The notes under the pieces: model-generated
Seen by the model: the letters and a program-made list of their open reading frames with translations, nothing else
The model's database searches: none
What the model was told of the DNA's origin: nothing
DNA from: Streptomyces sp. 6-11-2
GTDB lineage: Bacteria; Actinomycetota; Actinomycetes; Streptomycetales; Streptomycetaceae
Direction: 5' to 3'
Assembly: GCF_006540305.1 (NCBI RefSeq)
Contig: NZ_BJOR01000001.1
Coordinates: forward strand, 4,464,001 to 4,528,000
Length of the DNA stretch: 64,000 nt
Translations under genes and position numbers: made by a program
In this document: one piece after another, positions 17,127 through 25,118 of the stretch
Numbering within the stretch: position 1 is the stretch's first letter
How the letters are laid out: each line of letters begins with the position of its first letter

Positions 17127-17828
17127 ATGAACGAGACGACGACCACCGACATCCGACTCGTCGTACTGGACATGGCCGGCACGACCGTCGCCGACGGCGG
17201 CCTGGTCGAGCGCGCCTTCGCCACGGCCGCCGCCGAGCTGGGCGTCGAGCCCGGCTCGGCCGACCACGACGACAAGCTCGCCTACGTCCGCGCCACCATG
17301 GGCGAGTCCAAGATCTCCGTCTTCCGGTACCTGTTCGGCGCCGAGGACCTGGCCCAGCGGGCCAACGCCGCCTTCGAGAAGGCGTACGGCGGCCTCGTCG
17401 ACGGCGGCCTCGTCGCCCCGGTCCCCGGCGCCCGCGAGGCCATCGAGGAACTGCGGGCCGACGGCCGCACGGTCGTGCTGACCACCGGCTTCGCACGCGT
17501 CACCCAGGACGCGATCCTCGACGCCCTCGGCTGGCGCGACCTCGTGCCGCTCACCCTCTGCCCGGCCGACGCCGGCGGGCGCGGGCGGCCCTACCCCGAC
17601 ATGGTGCTGGAGGCCTTCCTCCGCACCAAGGCGGCCGACGGCGTACGCCGGGTGGCCGTCGCCGGCGACACCACCTACGACATGCTCAGCGGCGTACGCG
17701 CCGGGGCGGGCGTCGTCGCCGGAGTGCTCACCGGGGCGCACGGCGCGCAGGACCTCCACGACGCCGGCGCCACTCATGTCCTCGGCTCCGTGGCCGACCT
17801 GCCCGCCGTACTCAGGGAAGCCGGCTGA
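17127..17828 (+). CDS. phosphonatase-like HAD hydrolase
   Basis: A 233-aa HAD enzyme. The nucleophile motif is VLDMAGTTVADGG (Asp15), the same DxAGTT form as phosphonoacetaldehyde hydrolase. Lys62 in RATMGESKISVFR lines up with the Schiff-base Lys of that enzyme's MGxxKI motif. VVLTTGFARVTQDAI and VAGDTTYDMLSGVRAGA are the later HAD motifs. It would hydrolyse the C-P bond of phosphonoacetaldehyde to acetaldehyde and phosphate. It is 7 bp after the FAD enzyme and overlaps the next ATP-binding gene by 1 bp, so it is in the same operon. Confidence 0.85.
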   Translation: MNETTTTDIRLVVLDMAGTTVADGGLVERAFATAAAELGVEPGSADHDDKLAYVRATMGESKISVFRYLFGAEDLAQRANAAFEKAYGGLVDGGLVAPVPGAREAIEELRADGRTVVLTTGFARVTQDAILDALGWRDLVPLTLCPADAGGRGRPYPDMVLEAFLRTKAADGVRRVAVAGDTTYDMLSGVRAGAGVVAGVLTGAHGAQDLHDAGATHVLGSVADLPAVLREAG

Positions 17829-18985
17829 TGGGCATCCGATTCGACTCCGTCACCGTCGCCTACGACGGCACGGTCGTCCTGGACGCCCTCGACCTCACCG
17901 TCGAGCCCGGCGAGGTCATGGCGCTGCTCGGGCCGTCCGGATCCGGCAAGACCACCGCGCTGCGGGCGGTCGCCGGGTTCGTGCGGCCCGCCTCCGGGCG
18001 GGTGTACCTCGGCGGACGCGATGTGACGGACCTGCCGCCGCACCGGCGGGGCATCGGGATGGTCGTCCAGAGCTACGCCCTCTTCCCGCACCTGCGGGTC
18101 GAGGACAACGTGGCCTTCGGCCTCCGGGCGCGCAGGCTCGCCCGCGCCGAGGTCCGCGACCGGGTCCGCGAGGCGCTGGAGATGGTCGGCATGGCGGACT
18201 ATGCGCGCCGCCACCCCCGGGAGCTGTCCGGGGGCCAGCAGCAGCGCGTCGCCATCGCACGGGCGCTCGCCATCCGGCCCGGCGTCCTGCTGCTCGATGA
18301 GCCGCTGTCCGCGCTGGACGCCCGGCTGCGCTCCGGAATGCTGGCCGAACTGGCCCGACTGCACCGGGAGTTGCCCGAGGTGTCGATCCTCTACGTCACC
18401 CACGACCAGAACGAGGCCCTGACCCTGGCCGACCGGATCGCGGTCATGGACCGGGCGCGGTTGAAGGCCTGCGGCACACCGCGGGAGCTGTACCGGGCGC
18501 CGGCGAACGAGTTCACGGCGTCCTTCGTCGGCAGCGCCAACCTGCTGCCGGTGACGGTGGGGGAGCGCGGAGTGCTCTTCGCCGGGCACGAGGTGGCCGT
18601 GGCGGCGGCGGGTGCGGCGCGCGGCTCCCAGGCCACCCTCTGCGTACGGCCGCACCTGGTGGGGCTCGGCGACGGGCCCAACGCGCTGACCGGAACCGTC
18701 TGCGAGGTCCAGTGGCGCGGAGCCACGCACCGGCTCCACGTCGACGTCGCCGGCCACCGCGTCATGGCGGACCTCGCCGAACTGAGGGAACCGCCGCTCC
18801 TCGGCGACCGGGTGACCGTGCACTTCGCCCCCGAGGACGCGGTGCTGCTGCCGCCCGGACCCTCGCACGACCAGGCGCGCGCCATGGGTGGTGCCCGTAG
18901 GAATCAGGCGCCCGCCGCGAACGCACCGGGCCAGGATCGGGCCCAGCCCCCGGCGGCCGCCGTGAACGGTGTCCGGCATGACTAG
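17828..18985 (+). CDS. ABC transporter ATP-binding protein (2-aminoethylphosphonate type)
   Basis: A 385-aa ATPase with Walker A (LLGPSGSGKTTALRAVAG), Q-loop (IGMVVQSYALFPHLRVEDNV), signature (RELSGGQQQRVAIARALA), Walker B (GVLLLDEPLSALDARLR) and H-loop (VTHDQNEALTLADRI). The last about 120 residues form a TOBE-like beta domain, as in iron and phosphonate importers. It probably energises uptake of 2-aminoethylphosphonate with the two permeases and binding protein that follow. A short Ala/Arg-rich tail ends it. Confidence 0.87.
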   Translation: MGIRFDSVTVAYDGTVVLDALDLTVEPGEVMALLGPSGSGKTTALRAVAGFVRPASGRVYLGGRDVTDLPPHRRGIGMVVQSYALFPHLRVEDNVAFGLRARRLARAEVRDRVREALEMVGMADYARRHPRELSGGQQQRVAIARALAIRPGVLLLDEPLSALDARLRSGMLAELARLHRELPEVSILYVTHDQNEALTLADRIAVMDRARLKACGTPRELYRAPANEFTASFVGSANLLPVTVGERGVLFAGHEVAVAAAGAARGSQATLCVRPHLVGLGDGPNALTGTVCEVQWRGATHRLHVDVAGHRVMADLAELREPPLLGDRVTVHFAPEDAVLLPPGPSHDQARAMGGARRNQAPAANAPGQDRAQPPAAAVNGVRHD

Positions 18986-19796
18986 GCGCCTGCTGTGGGC
19001 GGCGCCGCCCGTCGCCGTGCTCGCCCTCGTCTTCCTCTACCCCCTCGCCCTCGTCCTGCGGCAGTCCGTCCAGCCGGACACCGGCGGCACCTCCCTCCAG
19101 CCGTACACCGACGTCTTCGCCTCCGCCGCGTTCGGCGAGGCCCTGTGGACCACCGTGTGGCTGGCGCTCGCCGCCACCGCCGGGTGCCTCGTGCTCGGCT
19201 TCCTGCTCGCCCTCGTCATCGCCTTCGTGCCGTTCCCCGGCGCGAAGGCGGTCGCCCGGTTCGTCGACGTCTTCCTGTCCTTCCCCTCCTTCCTGATCAC
19301 CCTCGCCCTGCTCTTCGTCTACGGCACGGTCGGCATGGCCAACGGGCTCTGGCAGGACGTCACCGGGGCGGCGAACGGACCCTTCCAGTTCCTGACCACG
19401 CCGTGGGGCGTGCTGCTGGCCGAGATCACGTACTTCACCCCGTTCGTGATGCGGCCGCTGCTCGCCGCCTTCTCCCAGCTGGACACCGCGCAGCTGGAGG
19501 CGGCCAGTTCGCTCGGGGCCCGCGCGCCCCGGATCGTCCGCAGCGTGATCCTGCCCGAGGCACTGCCCGCGCTGGCGGCCGGCGGCAGCCTCGTCCTGGT
19601 GCTGTGCCTCAACGAGTTCGGGATCGTGCTGTTCACCGGGGCGAAAGGAGTCACGACCCTGCCCATGCTCGTCTACAGCAAGGCCATCCTGGAGTCCGAC
19701 TACCCGGGCGCGTGCGTGGTCGCCGTCGTCAACGTCCTGATCTCCGTGGGCCTCTACGGCCTCTACCGGGTGGTGAGCCGCCGTGCTGGTGCATAG
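18978..19796 (+). CDS. ABC transporter permease, first subunit (phosphonate locus)
   Basis: A 272-aa membrane protein starting at ATG 18978 inside the end of the ATP-binding gene. It has about six membrane segments, beginning LLWAAPPVAVLALVFLYPLA. The EAA cytoplasmic loop, TAQLEAASSLGARAPRIVRS, contacts the ATPase. GTG 18969 is an alternative start in frame. It pairs with the next permease to form the pore. Confidence 0.87.
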   Translation: MTRRLLWAAPPVAVLALVFLYPLALVLRQSVQPDTGGTSLQPYTDVFASAAFGEALWTTVWLALAATAGCLVLGFLLALVIAFVPFPGAKAVARFVDVFLSFPSFLITLALLFVYGTVGMANGLWQDVTGAANGPFQFLTTPWGVLLAEITYFTPFVMRPLLAAFSQLDTAQLEAASSLGARAPRIVRSVILPEALPALAAGGSLVLVLCLNEFGIVLFTGAKGVTTLPMLVYSKAILESDYPGACVVAVVNVLISVGLYGLYRVVSRRAGA

Positions 19797-20580
19797 CCGC
19801 AAGGGCAGGTGGGCCGCCGCCGCCCTGTTCCTCGTCCTCTTCCTGCCCCTGTTCGCGCTGCCGCTGCTGGTGATCCTGGCGGCCTCCTTCGCCACGAACT
19901 GGTCGAGCGTGCTGCCCTCCGGCCTCACCACGGCCCACTACGCGGCGGCCGCTCACGGCGAGGCGTCGCAGGCGCTCATCACCAGCCTGCTCACCGCCCT
20001 GGCCGCGAGCCTGCTCGCGCTCACCGTCGGCACCTGGGCAGCGCTCGCGGCCGCCGGACTCGGGCGGCGCCACCGCGCCGTGCTGGACGCCCTGTTCGTA
20101 CTGCCCGTCGCCGTCCCCTCCGTGGTGGTGGGCCTGGCGGTCCTGGTCGCGTTCTCCCAGCCGCCGGTGCTGCTCAACGGCACCCGGTGGGTCGTCGTCA
20201 TCGCGCACACCGTGCTGGTCACGGCCTTCGCGTACCAGTCGGTCTCCGCCGCCCTGCGCCGCCTCGACCCGGCCTACGAACAGGCCGCCGCCTCCCTCGG
20301 CGCCGGGCCCGCCCGGGTCCTGTGGCGGGTGCGGCTGCCGCTGCTGCTGCCCTCGCTCACCGCCGCGGCCGGCCTCTGCTTCGCCCTGTCCATGGGGGAG
20401 TTGAGCGCCACGATGATGCTCTACCCGCCGGACTGGACTCCGCTGCCCGTCCTGATCTACGCGGCCACCGACCGCGGCTCCCTGTTCGCCGGCTCCGCCC
20501 TCGCCGTCGTCCTCATGGCGGCGACCCTGCTGGTCCTGCTCGCCGTCTCCCGGATCCGCACCAGAGCCGCCCACCGCTAG
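19783..20580 (+). CDS. ABC transporter permease, second subunit (phosphonate locus)
   Basis: A 265-aa permease overlapping the previous gene by 14 bp. It starts with a basic stretch and a long hydrophobic segment (WAAAALFLVLFLPLFALPLL). The EAA-type loop is AYEQAAASLGAGPARVLWRV, and several further membrane segments end near the C terminus. GTG 19783 opens the frame and GTG 19789 is an alternative. It forms the second half of the pore. Confidence 0.87.
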   Translation: MLVHSRKGRWAAAALFLVLFLPLFALPLLVILAASFATNWSSVLPSGLTTAHYAAAAHGEASQALITSLLTALAASLLALTVGTWAALAAAGLGRRHRAVLDALFVLPVAVPSVVVGLAVLVAFSQPPVLLNGTRWVVVIAHTVLVTAFAYQSVSAALRRLDPAYEQAAASLGAGPARVLWRVRLPLLLPSLTAAAGLCFALSMGELSATMMLYPPDWTPLPVLIYAATDRGSLFAGSALAVVLMAATLLVLLAVSRIRTRAAHR

Positions 20581-20722
20581 GCCGGGGGCCCGGCCGCTCC
20601 CCTGCCGTCCTCCCGCTCCCCGGCCGTCCTCCCGACCGCTCCCCGAACCTCCCCTTCCGCCCCCCGAACTCTCCCTCCCACCCTCCCGGGCTCGTCCCAC
20701 CCAGCAAGGAGTTCACCTCGCC
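20581..20722 (+). promoter_or_regulatory. pyrimidine-rich leader before the binding-protein gene
   Basis: The gap from 20581 to 20722 is strongly C-rich and purine-poor on the plus strand, with repeated CTCCC and CCGTCCTCCCG blocks (CCGTCCTCCCG occurs twice near 20605-20637). The opposite strand is therefore G-rich. It carries the AAGGAG ribosome site for the binding protein. It may uncouple binding-protein synthesis from the permeases or resist mRNA decay; no classical hairpin is evident. Confidence 0.45.
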
Positions 20723-21775
20723 ATGCGCAAGAACACGCTCAAGATCGCCACCGCCGTCTGTCTTCTCGCCGCCCCGCTCACCGCCTGCGGCGGCAACTCC
20801 TCCGCCGCCGACGCCAAGGTCGTCACCGTCTACAGCGCCGACGGTCTCAAGGGCGAGAACGGAGACGGCTGGTACGACCGCGTCTTCAAGGACTTCGAGA
20901 AGGAGACCGGCATCAAGGTCAAGTACGTCGAGGGCGGCTCCGGCGAGATGGTCCAGCGGGCCGTCCGCGAGAAGGGCAACCCGCAGGCCGACGTGCTGGT
21001 CACCCTGCCGCCGTTCATCCAGCAGGCGGACAGCAAGGGCCTGCTCCAGACGTACGCGCCGCAGGGCGCCGACCAGGTCGGCACCGAGGACAAGGCCACC
21101 GACGGCACCTGGACCTCCGTGGTCAACAACTACTTCGGCTTCATTTACAACAAGAAGGAGCTGAAGCAGGCCCCCACCACCTGGGAGCAGCTCCTCGACG
21201 GCCAGTACAAGAACAAGCTCCAGTACTCCACGCCGGGTGTCGCCGGCGACGGCACCGCCGTGCTCGTCAAGGCCATGCACGACTTCGGCGGCAAGGACGC
21301 CGCGCTCGCGTACCTGAAGAAGCTCCAGGCCAACAACGTCGGACCGTCCGCTTCCACCGGCAAGCTCGCGCCCAAGGTCGACAAGGGTGAACTGCTCGCC
21401 GCCAACGGCGACGTCCAGATGAACTTCGCCCAGTCCAGGACCATGCCCCACCTCGGCATCTGGTTCCCGGCCCGGCAGGGCGGGAAGCCGACCACCTTCG
21501 CCCTGCCGTACGCCGCCGGACTGGTCAGCCACGCCCCGCACGACGCCAATGGCAGGAAGCTCCTGGACTTCATGCTCGGCCGGCAGGCGCAGCAGCAGGT
21601 CAGCGAGATCGGCGGCGGCTTCAGCGTCCGCCAGGACGTCAAGGCCGACGACGCCAACGCGATGGACCTGAAGAAGCTGATGGAGGGCGTGGAGGTGTTC
21701 ACGCCGGACTGGAACGACATCGACAAGAACCTCACGACGTACGTCGAGGCCTGGAAGCAGGCCACCGGAAGCTGA
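20723..21775 (+). CDS. phosphonate ABC transporter substrate-binding lipoprotein
   Basis: A 350-aa binding protein with a lipoprotein signal peptide ending LLAAPLTAC (Cys22). The mature protein shows a type II periplasmic-binding pattern: VVTVYSADGLKGENGDGWYD, DVLVTLPPFIQQADSKGLLQ, then LQTYAPQGADQVGTEDKATD. It is similar to iron and 2-aminoethylphosphonate receptors, and the cluster favours AEP. A Cys-anchored receptor at the outer face of the membrane would hand substrate to the two permeases. Confidence 0.87.
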   Translation: MRKNTLKIATAVCLLAAPLTACGGNSSAADAKVVTVYSADGLKGENGDGWYDRVFKDFEKETGIKVKYVEGGSGEMVQRAVREKGNPQADVLVTLPPFIQQADSKGLLQTYAPQGADQVGTEDKATDGTWTSVVNNYFGFIYNKKELKQAPTTWEQLLDGQYKNKLQYSTPGVAGDGTAVLVKAMHDFGGKDAALAYLKKLQANNVGPSASTGKLAPKVDKGELLAANGDVQMNFAQSRTMPHLGIWFPARQGGKPTTFALPYAAGLVSHAPHDANGRKLLDFMLGRQAQQQVSEIGGGFSVRQDVKADDANAMDLKKLMEGVEVFTPDWNDIDKNLTTYVEAWKQATGS

Positions 21776-21851
21776 ACCGGCCTCCGGCAAGATCCGGCCA
21801 CTGGCTAGGCTGGACTCACGCAAGCGCGCGTACGGCAGGAGGCCGAAGCAC

Positions 21852-22631
21852 ATGGCAGACCGCAAGCCCATCGAGTCGTGGCTCACCGACATGGACGGTG
21901 TCCTGATCCACGAGGGTGTTCCGATCCCCGGTGCCGACGCCTTCCTGAAGAAGCTGCGTGAGTCCGGCCTGCCGTTCCTCGTGCTGACCAACAACTCCAT
22001 CTACACCCAGCGCGACCTGCACGCCCGCCTGCAGCGCATGGGCCTGGACGTGCCGATGGAGAACATCTGGACGTCCGCCCTGGCCACCGCCCAGTTCCTC
22101 GACGACCAGCGGCCCGGCGGCAGCGCCTACGTCATCGGCGAGGCCGGCCTGACCACCGCGCTGCACGACATCGGCTACGTCCTGACCGACCACGACCCCG
22201 ACTTCGTGATCCTGGGGGAGACCCGGACGTACTCGTTCGAGGCCATGACGAAGGCCGTGCGGCTGATCAACGACGGCGCCCGGTTCATCGCCACCAACCC
22301 GGACAACGTGGGCCCGTCCGCCGAGGGCGCCCTGCCCGCGACCGGCTCGGTCGCCGCCCTGATCACTGCGGCGACCGGCCGCAAGCCGTACTTCATCGGC
22401 AAGCCCAACCCGCTGATGATGCGCGCCGGGCTGAACGCGATCGGGGCCCACTCGGAGACCTCCGCCATGATCGGCGACCGCATGGACACCGACGTGCTCG
22501 CGGGCCTGGAGGCCGGGATGCGGACGTTCCTGGTCCTCACCGGTGTCACGCAGGCGAAGGACATCGACCGCTACCCGTTCCGGCCGTCCCACGTCGTGGA
22601 CTCGATCGCGGACCTCGTCGAGCGGATCTGA
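21852..22631 (+). CDS. HAD-IIA NagD-like phosphatase
   Basis: A 259-aa HAD-IIA enzyme. The nucleophile motif is LTDMDGVLIHEGVPIPGADA, the second motif VLTNNSIYTQRDLHAR, the Lys motif KPYFIGKPNPLMMRAG and the last Asp motif MIGDRMDTDVLAGLEAG. The cap is the type C2 domain between motifs II and III. NagD-like enzymes hydrolyse sugar phosphates or nucleotides and often have a repair or clean-up role. The gene starts at ATG 21852 with AGGAGG upstream. It is 76 bp after the phosphonate operon, perhaps co-transcribed, but it is found elsewhere alone. Confidence 0.87.
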   Translation: MADRKPIESWLTDMDGVLIHEGVPIPGADAFLKKLRESGLPFLVLTNNSIYTQRDLHARLQRMGLDVPMENIWTSALATAQFLDDQRPGGSAYVIGEAGLTTALHDIGYVLTDHDPDFVILGETRTYSFEAMTKAVRLINDGARFIATNPDNVGPSAEGALPATGSVAALITAATGRKPYFIGKPNPLMMRAGLNAIGAHSETSAMIGDRMDTDVLAGLEAGMRTFLVLTGVTQAKDIDRYPFRPSHVVDSIADLVERI

Positions 22632-22738
22632 GAACCCCGTCCCGCCCGCCCACCCTTCTCACCCATTCGGAGCAGCGCGGTTTCGCAGCGGATGCGGCCG
22701 TGGCCCGTCGGGAGTCTCCTGATAGCGGAGGTTTCACG

Positions 22739-23158
22739 ATGGGTCCATTGCGCCTCACACTCTGCACGGGACTCCTGGCGGCCGCCGCCCTCGTCCCAGC
22801 GGCCGACGGGGTGGACGGCACGGCCGGTACGGGCGGTCCGGTTCTGCCCGGTGCCCCGGCGGCCCCGGGCACCCTCGCCGTCGTACCGCAGTCGAAGCCG
22901 CCCGCCGCCTCGGCTTCCCCGAGCCCGCCACGCACGCCACCCACTCCACCCATGGCGTTCGTTCCGGCCACCCGGACCCCCCGGGCCACCACCGCCCCGG
23001 CGCCGGCCGCGCCTCCCGCGCCCGGCACGGCGTACGCGGTGACCGGGCTGGTGCTCGCGGGTGCCGCCGGGGCGGCCGTCCTGCTCCTTCCCCGGTCGCG
23101 CGGTACGACCCGTGCCGGGGACGGCCGGCGCGGCCGCCGCGGCCGCGGATCGCACTGA
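22739..23158 (+). CDS. secreted Pro-rich protein with C-terminal membrane anchor
   Basis: The start is ATG 22739, chosen because GCGGAGG sits just upstream. The 139-aa product has a signal peptide (LRLTLCTGLLAAAALVPAAD) and a low-complexity Pro/Ala/Thr middle (PPRTPPTPP, TTAPAPAAPPAPG). One transmembrane segment, AYAVTGLVLAGAAGAAVLLL, precedes an Arg/Gly-rich basic tail. That architecture resembles cell-wall surface proteins, but there is no LPxTG-type motif. It ends 13 bp before the sortase-like gene, which suggests a shared function. Confidence 0.65.
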   Translation: MGPLRLTLCTGLLAAAALVPAADGVDGTAGTGGPVLPGAPAAPGTLAVVPQSKPPAASASPSPPRTPPTPPMAFVPATRTPRATTAPAPAAPPAPGTAYAVTGLVLAGAAGAAVLLLPRSRGTTRAGDGRRGRRGRGSH

Positions 23159-23171
23159 GGGCGGGATCGGC

Positions 23172-23843
23172 ATGTCCGACCACGAGGGCACCCGCTCCCG
23201 CTGCACCGGCCGCCTCCTGGCCGGCCTTGCCTGGGTGGTGCTGCTGCTCGGGCTGTGGCTGTGGGGACGCGATCTGACCGACGTACGGGAGTCCCTGGCG
23301 CCGTCGGCCACCGGGGACATGGCCGCGGCCGGCCGGCCCTCCGCGGACCGGCTGCCCGCGTCGGCCGGCGCGCTGACCGACGCCCCGCCGCGGCGCCTGG
23401 ACATCCCCGGTCTGGGGGTGCGGGCGCCGGTGGTGCCCCGCGCCCTGGACGCGCGGGGCGCGGTCGAACGGCCGTCGGCGGACCGGGCCGGCACGGTCGG
23501 CTGGTACGGCGCCGGGGTGAAACCGGGGGCGTCCGGGACCGCGCTGCTCGTGGGCGACCTCGGCGCCGGGAGCCGGCCGGGGGCGTTCGACCGGATCGGC
23601 TCGCTGCGGCCCGGCGCGGCGGTCCGGGTGGTCCGGGACGACGGCAGTGTCGCCGACTTCACCGTCGACGACGTCAAGGTCCTGACCGGCGACCGGCTCG
23701 ACGTCCGGCAGGCGTCCGGAGAGCCGAAGCCGGGCCGCGCCGAACTGCGGCTGATCGGCTGCGGCGGCACCGTCGACGGAGCGAGCCGCGCCTGCGCCGC
23801 GCACGTGGTCGTGTCGGCGTACCTCACGGGTACGGGCCATTGA
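23172..23843 (+). CDS. class F sortase-like protein, catalytic His replaced
   Basis: A 223-aa protein with an N-terminal membrane anchor (residues 15-32) and a sortase beta-barrel (DIPGLGVRAPVVPRALDARG, GTVGWYGAGVKPGASGTALL). The Cys motif ELRLIGCGG has Cys197 and an Arg lies at 206. The catalytic His, usually in a GHV motif, is Asp129 in LLVGDLGAGSR. Sortases join surface proteins to the wall by transpeptidation, and the His is essential in tested enzymes. This copy may be inactive or use another mechanism. It overlaps nothing, and its likely partner is the anchored protein just upstream. Confidence 0.75.
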   Translation: MSDHEGTRSRCTGRLLAGLAWVVLLLGLWLWGRDLTDVRESLAPSATGDMAAAGRPSADRLPASAGALTDAPPRRLDIPGLGVRAPVVPRALDARGAVERPSADRAGTVGWYGAGVKPGASGTALLVGDLGAGSRPGAFDRIGSLRPGAAVRVVRDDGSVADFTVDDVKVLTGDRLDVRQASGEPKPGRAELRLIGCGGTVDGASRACAAHVVVSAYLTGTGH

Positions 23844-23865
23844 GGCCACGGGCCATTGAGGCCAC
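23834..23865. repeat. 16-bp tandem duplication across the sortase stop
   Basis: GGGCCATTGAGGCCAC occurs twice in a row (23834 and 23850). The stop codon of the sortase-like gene lies in the first copy. It is a small recent duplication without a clear function. Confidence 0.8.
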
Positions 23866-23993
23866 GGCCACCACCGCCCCGCCACCGCCACCCGGCCCCG
23901 CCGACGAACCGTTCTTTATGGGACTTTGAGGCCTCGGGCGGGCTGTGACCTGTGACAGCATGGAACCCGGCCGAGCGCACCAAGGGGGAAGGC

Positions 23994-25022
23994 ATGTACG
24001 GCATGAGGGGGGCCCTCTCGCGTGCCCGTGCGGCGGGGGTCCGGGCGTCCGCGGCGGTGCTGGGGGCGGCACTGCTGGCCGCCGGGTGCACCTCCGGGGG
24101 CGGCGACAAGGACGACGGCGCCGGGATCACCCAACAGCCCAAGGAGGCCGACCCGTTCTGGGTCAACCCGGACAGCAGGGCGGCCCGTCAGGTCGCCGCC
24201 TACCTCAAGGCCGGGAAGAAGGCCGACGCCGAGCAGATCCGGAAGATCGCCGGGCAGCCGACCGGCGAGTGGATCGGCCCGGAGAACCCCGAGCAGGAGG
24301 CCCGCGGTTTCACCGAGGCCGCCGACAAGGCGGGCCGCACCGCGCTGCTCGTCCTCTACAACATCCCGCACCGCGACTGCGGCCAGTACTCGCAGGGCGG
24401 CGCCGCTGACGGGGACGCCTACCGGGCCTGGGTGGACGGCGTGGCCCGGGGCATCGGCGACCGCCCCGCCACCGTGGTCCTGGAGCCGGACGCCCTGCTG
24501 CACCTGGTGGACGGCTGCACCCCGGAGGAGTTCCAGGACGAGCGCTACGACCTGCTCAAGGGCGCGGTCGAACGGCTCAAGTCCCTCAAGAGCACCAAGG
24601 TGTACGTGGACGCGGGCAACGCGGGCTGGGGCCACCCCGACCAGATCTTCGAGCCGCTGCGCCGCGCGGGCGTGGACCGGGCCGACGGTTTCGCGGTCAA
24701 CGTCTCCAACTTCTACTCCACCCCGGAATCCCTCGCCTACGGCAAGCAGTTGTCCGCCAAGCTGGGCGGCAAGCACTTCGTCGTCGACACCAGCCGCAAC
24801 GGCAACGGCCCCTACGGCGGCGGGGATCCGGACGAGCGCTGGTGCAACCCGCCCGGCCGCGCACTCGGCGAGACACCCACGACGACGACGGCCGACCCGC
24901 TGGCCGACGCCTACCTGTGGGTCAAGCGGCCCGGCGAGTCCGACGGCACCTGCAAGGGCGGCCCGAAGGCGGGGGACTGGTGGGCCGACTACGCGCTGAA
25001 GCTGGCGAGGGCCAGCAAGTAG
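23994..25022 (+). CDS. cslZ: GH6-family endoglucanase lipoprotein CslZ
   Basis: A 342-aa lipoprotein (lipobox LLAAGC, Cys32), starting at ATG 23994 with AAGGGGGAA upstream. It belongs to glycoside hydrolase family 6: VVLEPDALLHLVDGC, VYVDAGNAGWGHPDQIF, GFAVNVSNFYSTPESL, FVVDTSRNGNGPYGG, WCNPPGRALGETPTT and AYLWVKRPGESDGTC. GH6 enzymes cleave beta-1,4-glucan with inversion. Its gene is convergent with glxA-cslA. In S. lividans and S. coelicolor, cslA, glxA and cslZ are one locus for the hyphal-tip glycan, and this enzyme would trim it. Confidence 0.9.
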   Translation: MYGMRGALSRARAAGVRASAAVLGAALLAAGCTSGGGDKDDGAGITQQPKEADPFWVNPDSRAARQVAAYLKAGKKADAEQIRKIAGQPTGEWIGPENPEQEARGFTEAADKAGRTALLVLYNIPHRDCGQYSQGGAADGDAYRAWVDGVARGIGDRPATVVLEPDALLHLVDGCTPEEFQDERYDLLKGAVERLKSLKSTKVYVDAGNAGWGHPDQIFEPLRRAGVDRADGFAVNVSNFYSTPESLAYGKQLSAKLGGKHFVVDTSRNGNGPYGGGDPDERWCNPPGRALGETPTTTTADPLADAYLWVKRPGESDGTCKGGPKAGDWWADYALKLARASK

Positions 25023-25041
25023 AGGGCCCGGGACGCGACGT

Positions 25042-25070
25042 GGGGCGCCCCCCTGGAGGGAGGGCGCCCC
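25042..25070. terminator. hairpin between convergent cslZ and glxA
   Basis: A perfect 9-bp stem, GGGGCGCCC with GGGCGCCCC, and an 11-base loop sit between the two stops. It can serve both strands; there is no T run. Confidence 0.7.
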
Positions 25071-25118
25071 TGAGCACACGCGGTCACGGGACCTCGGCTG
25101 CTCCCGGGCCCCGGCCCG

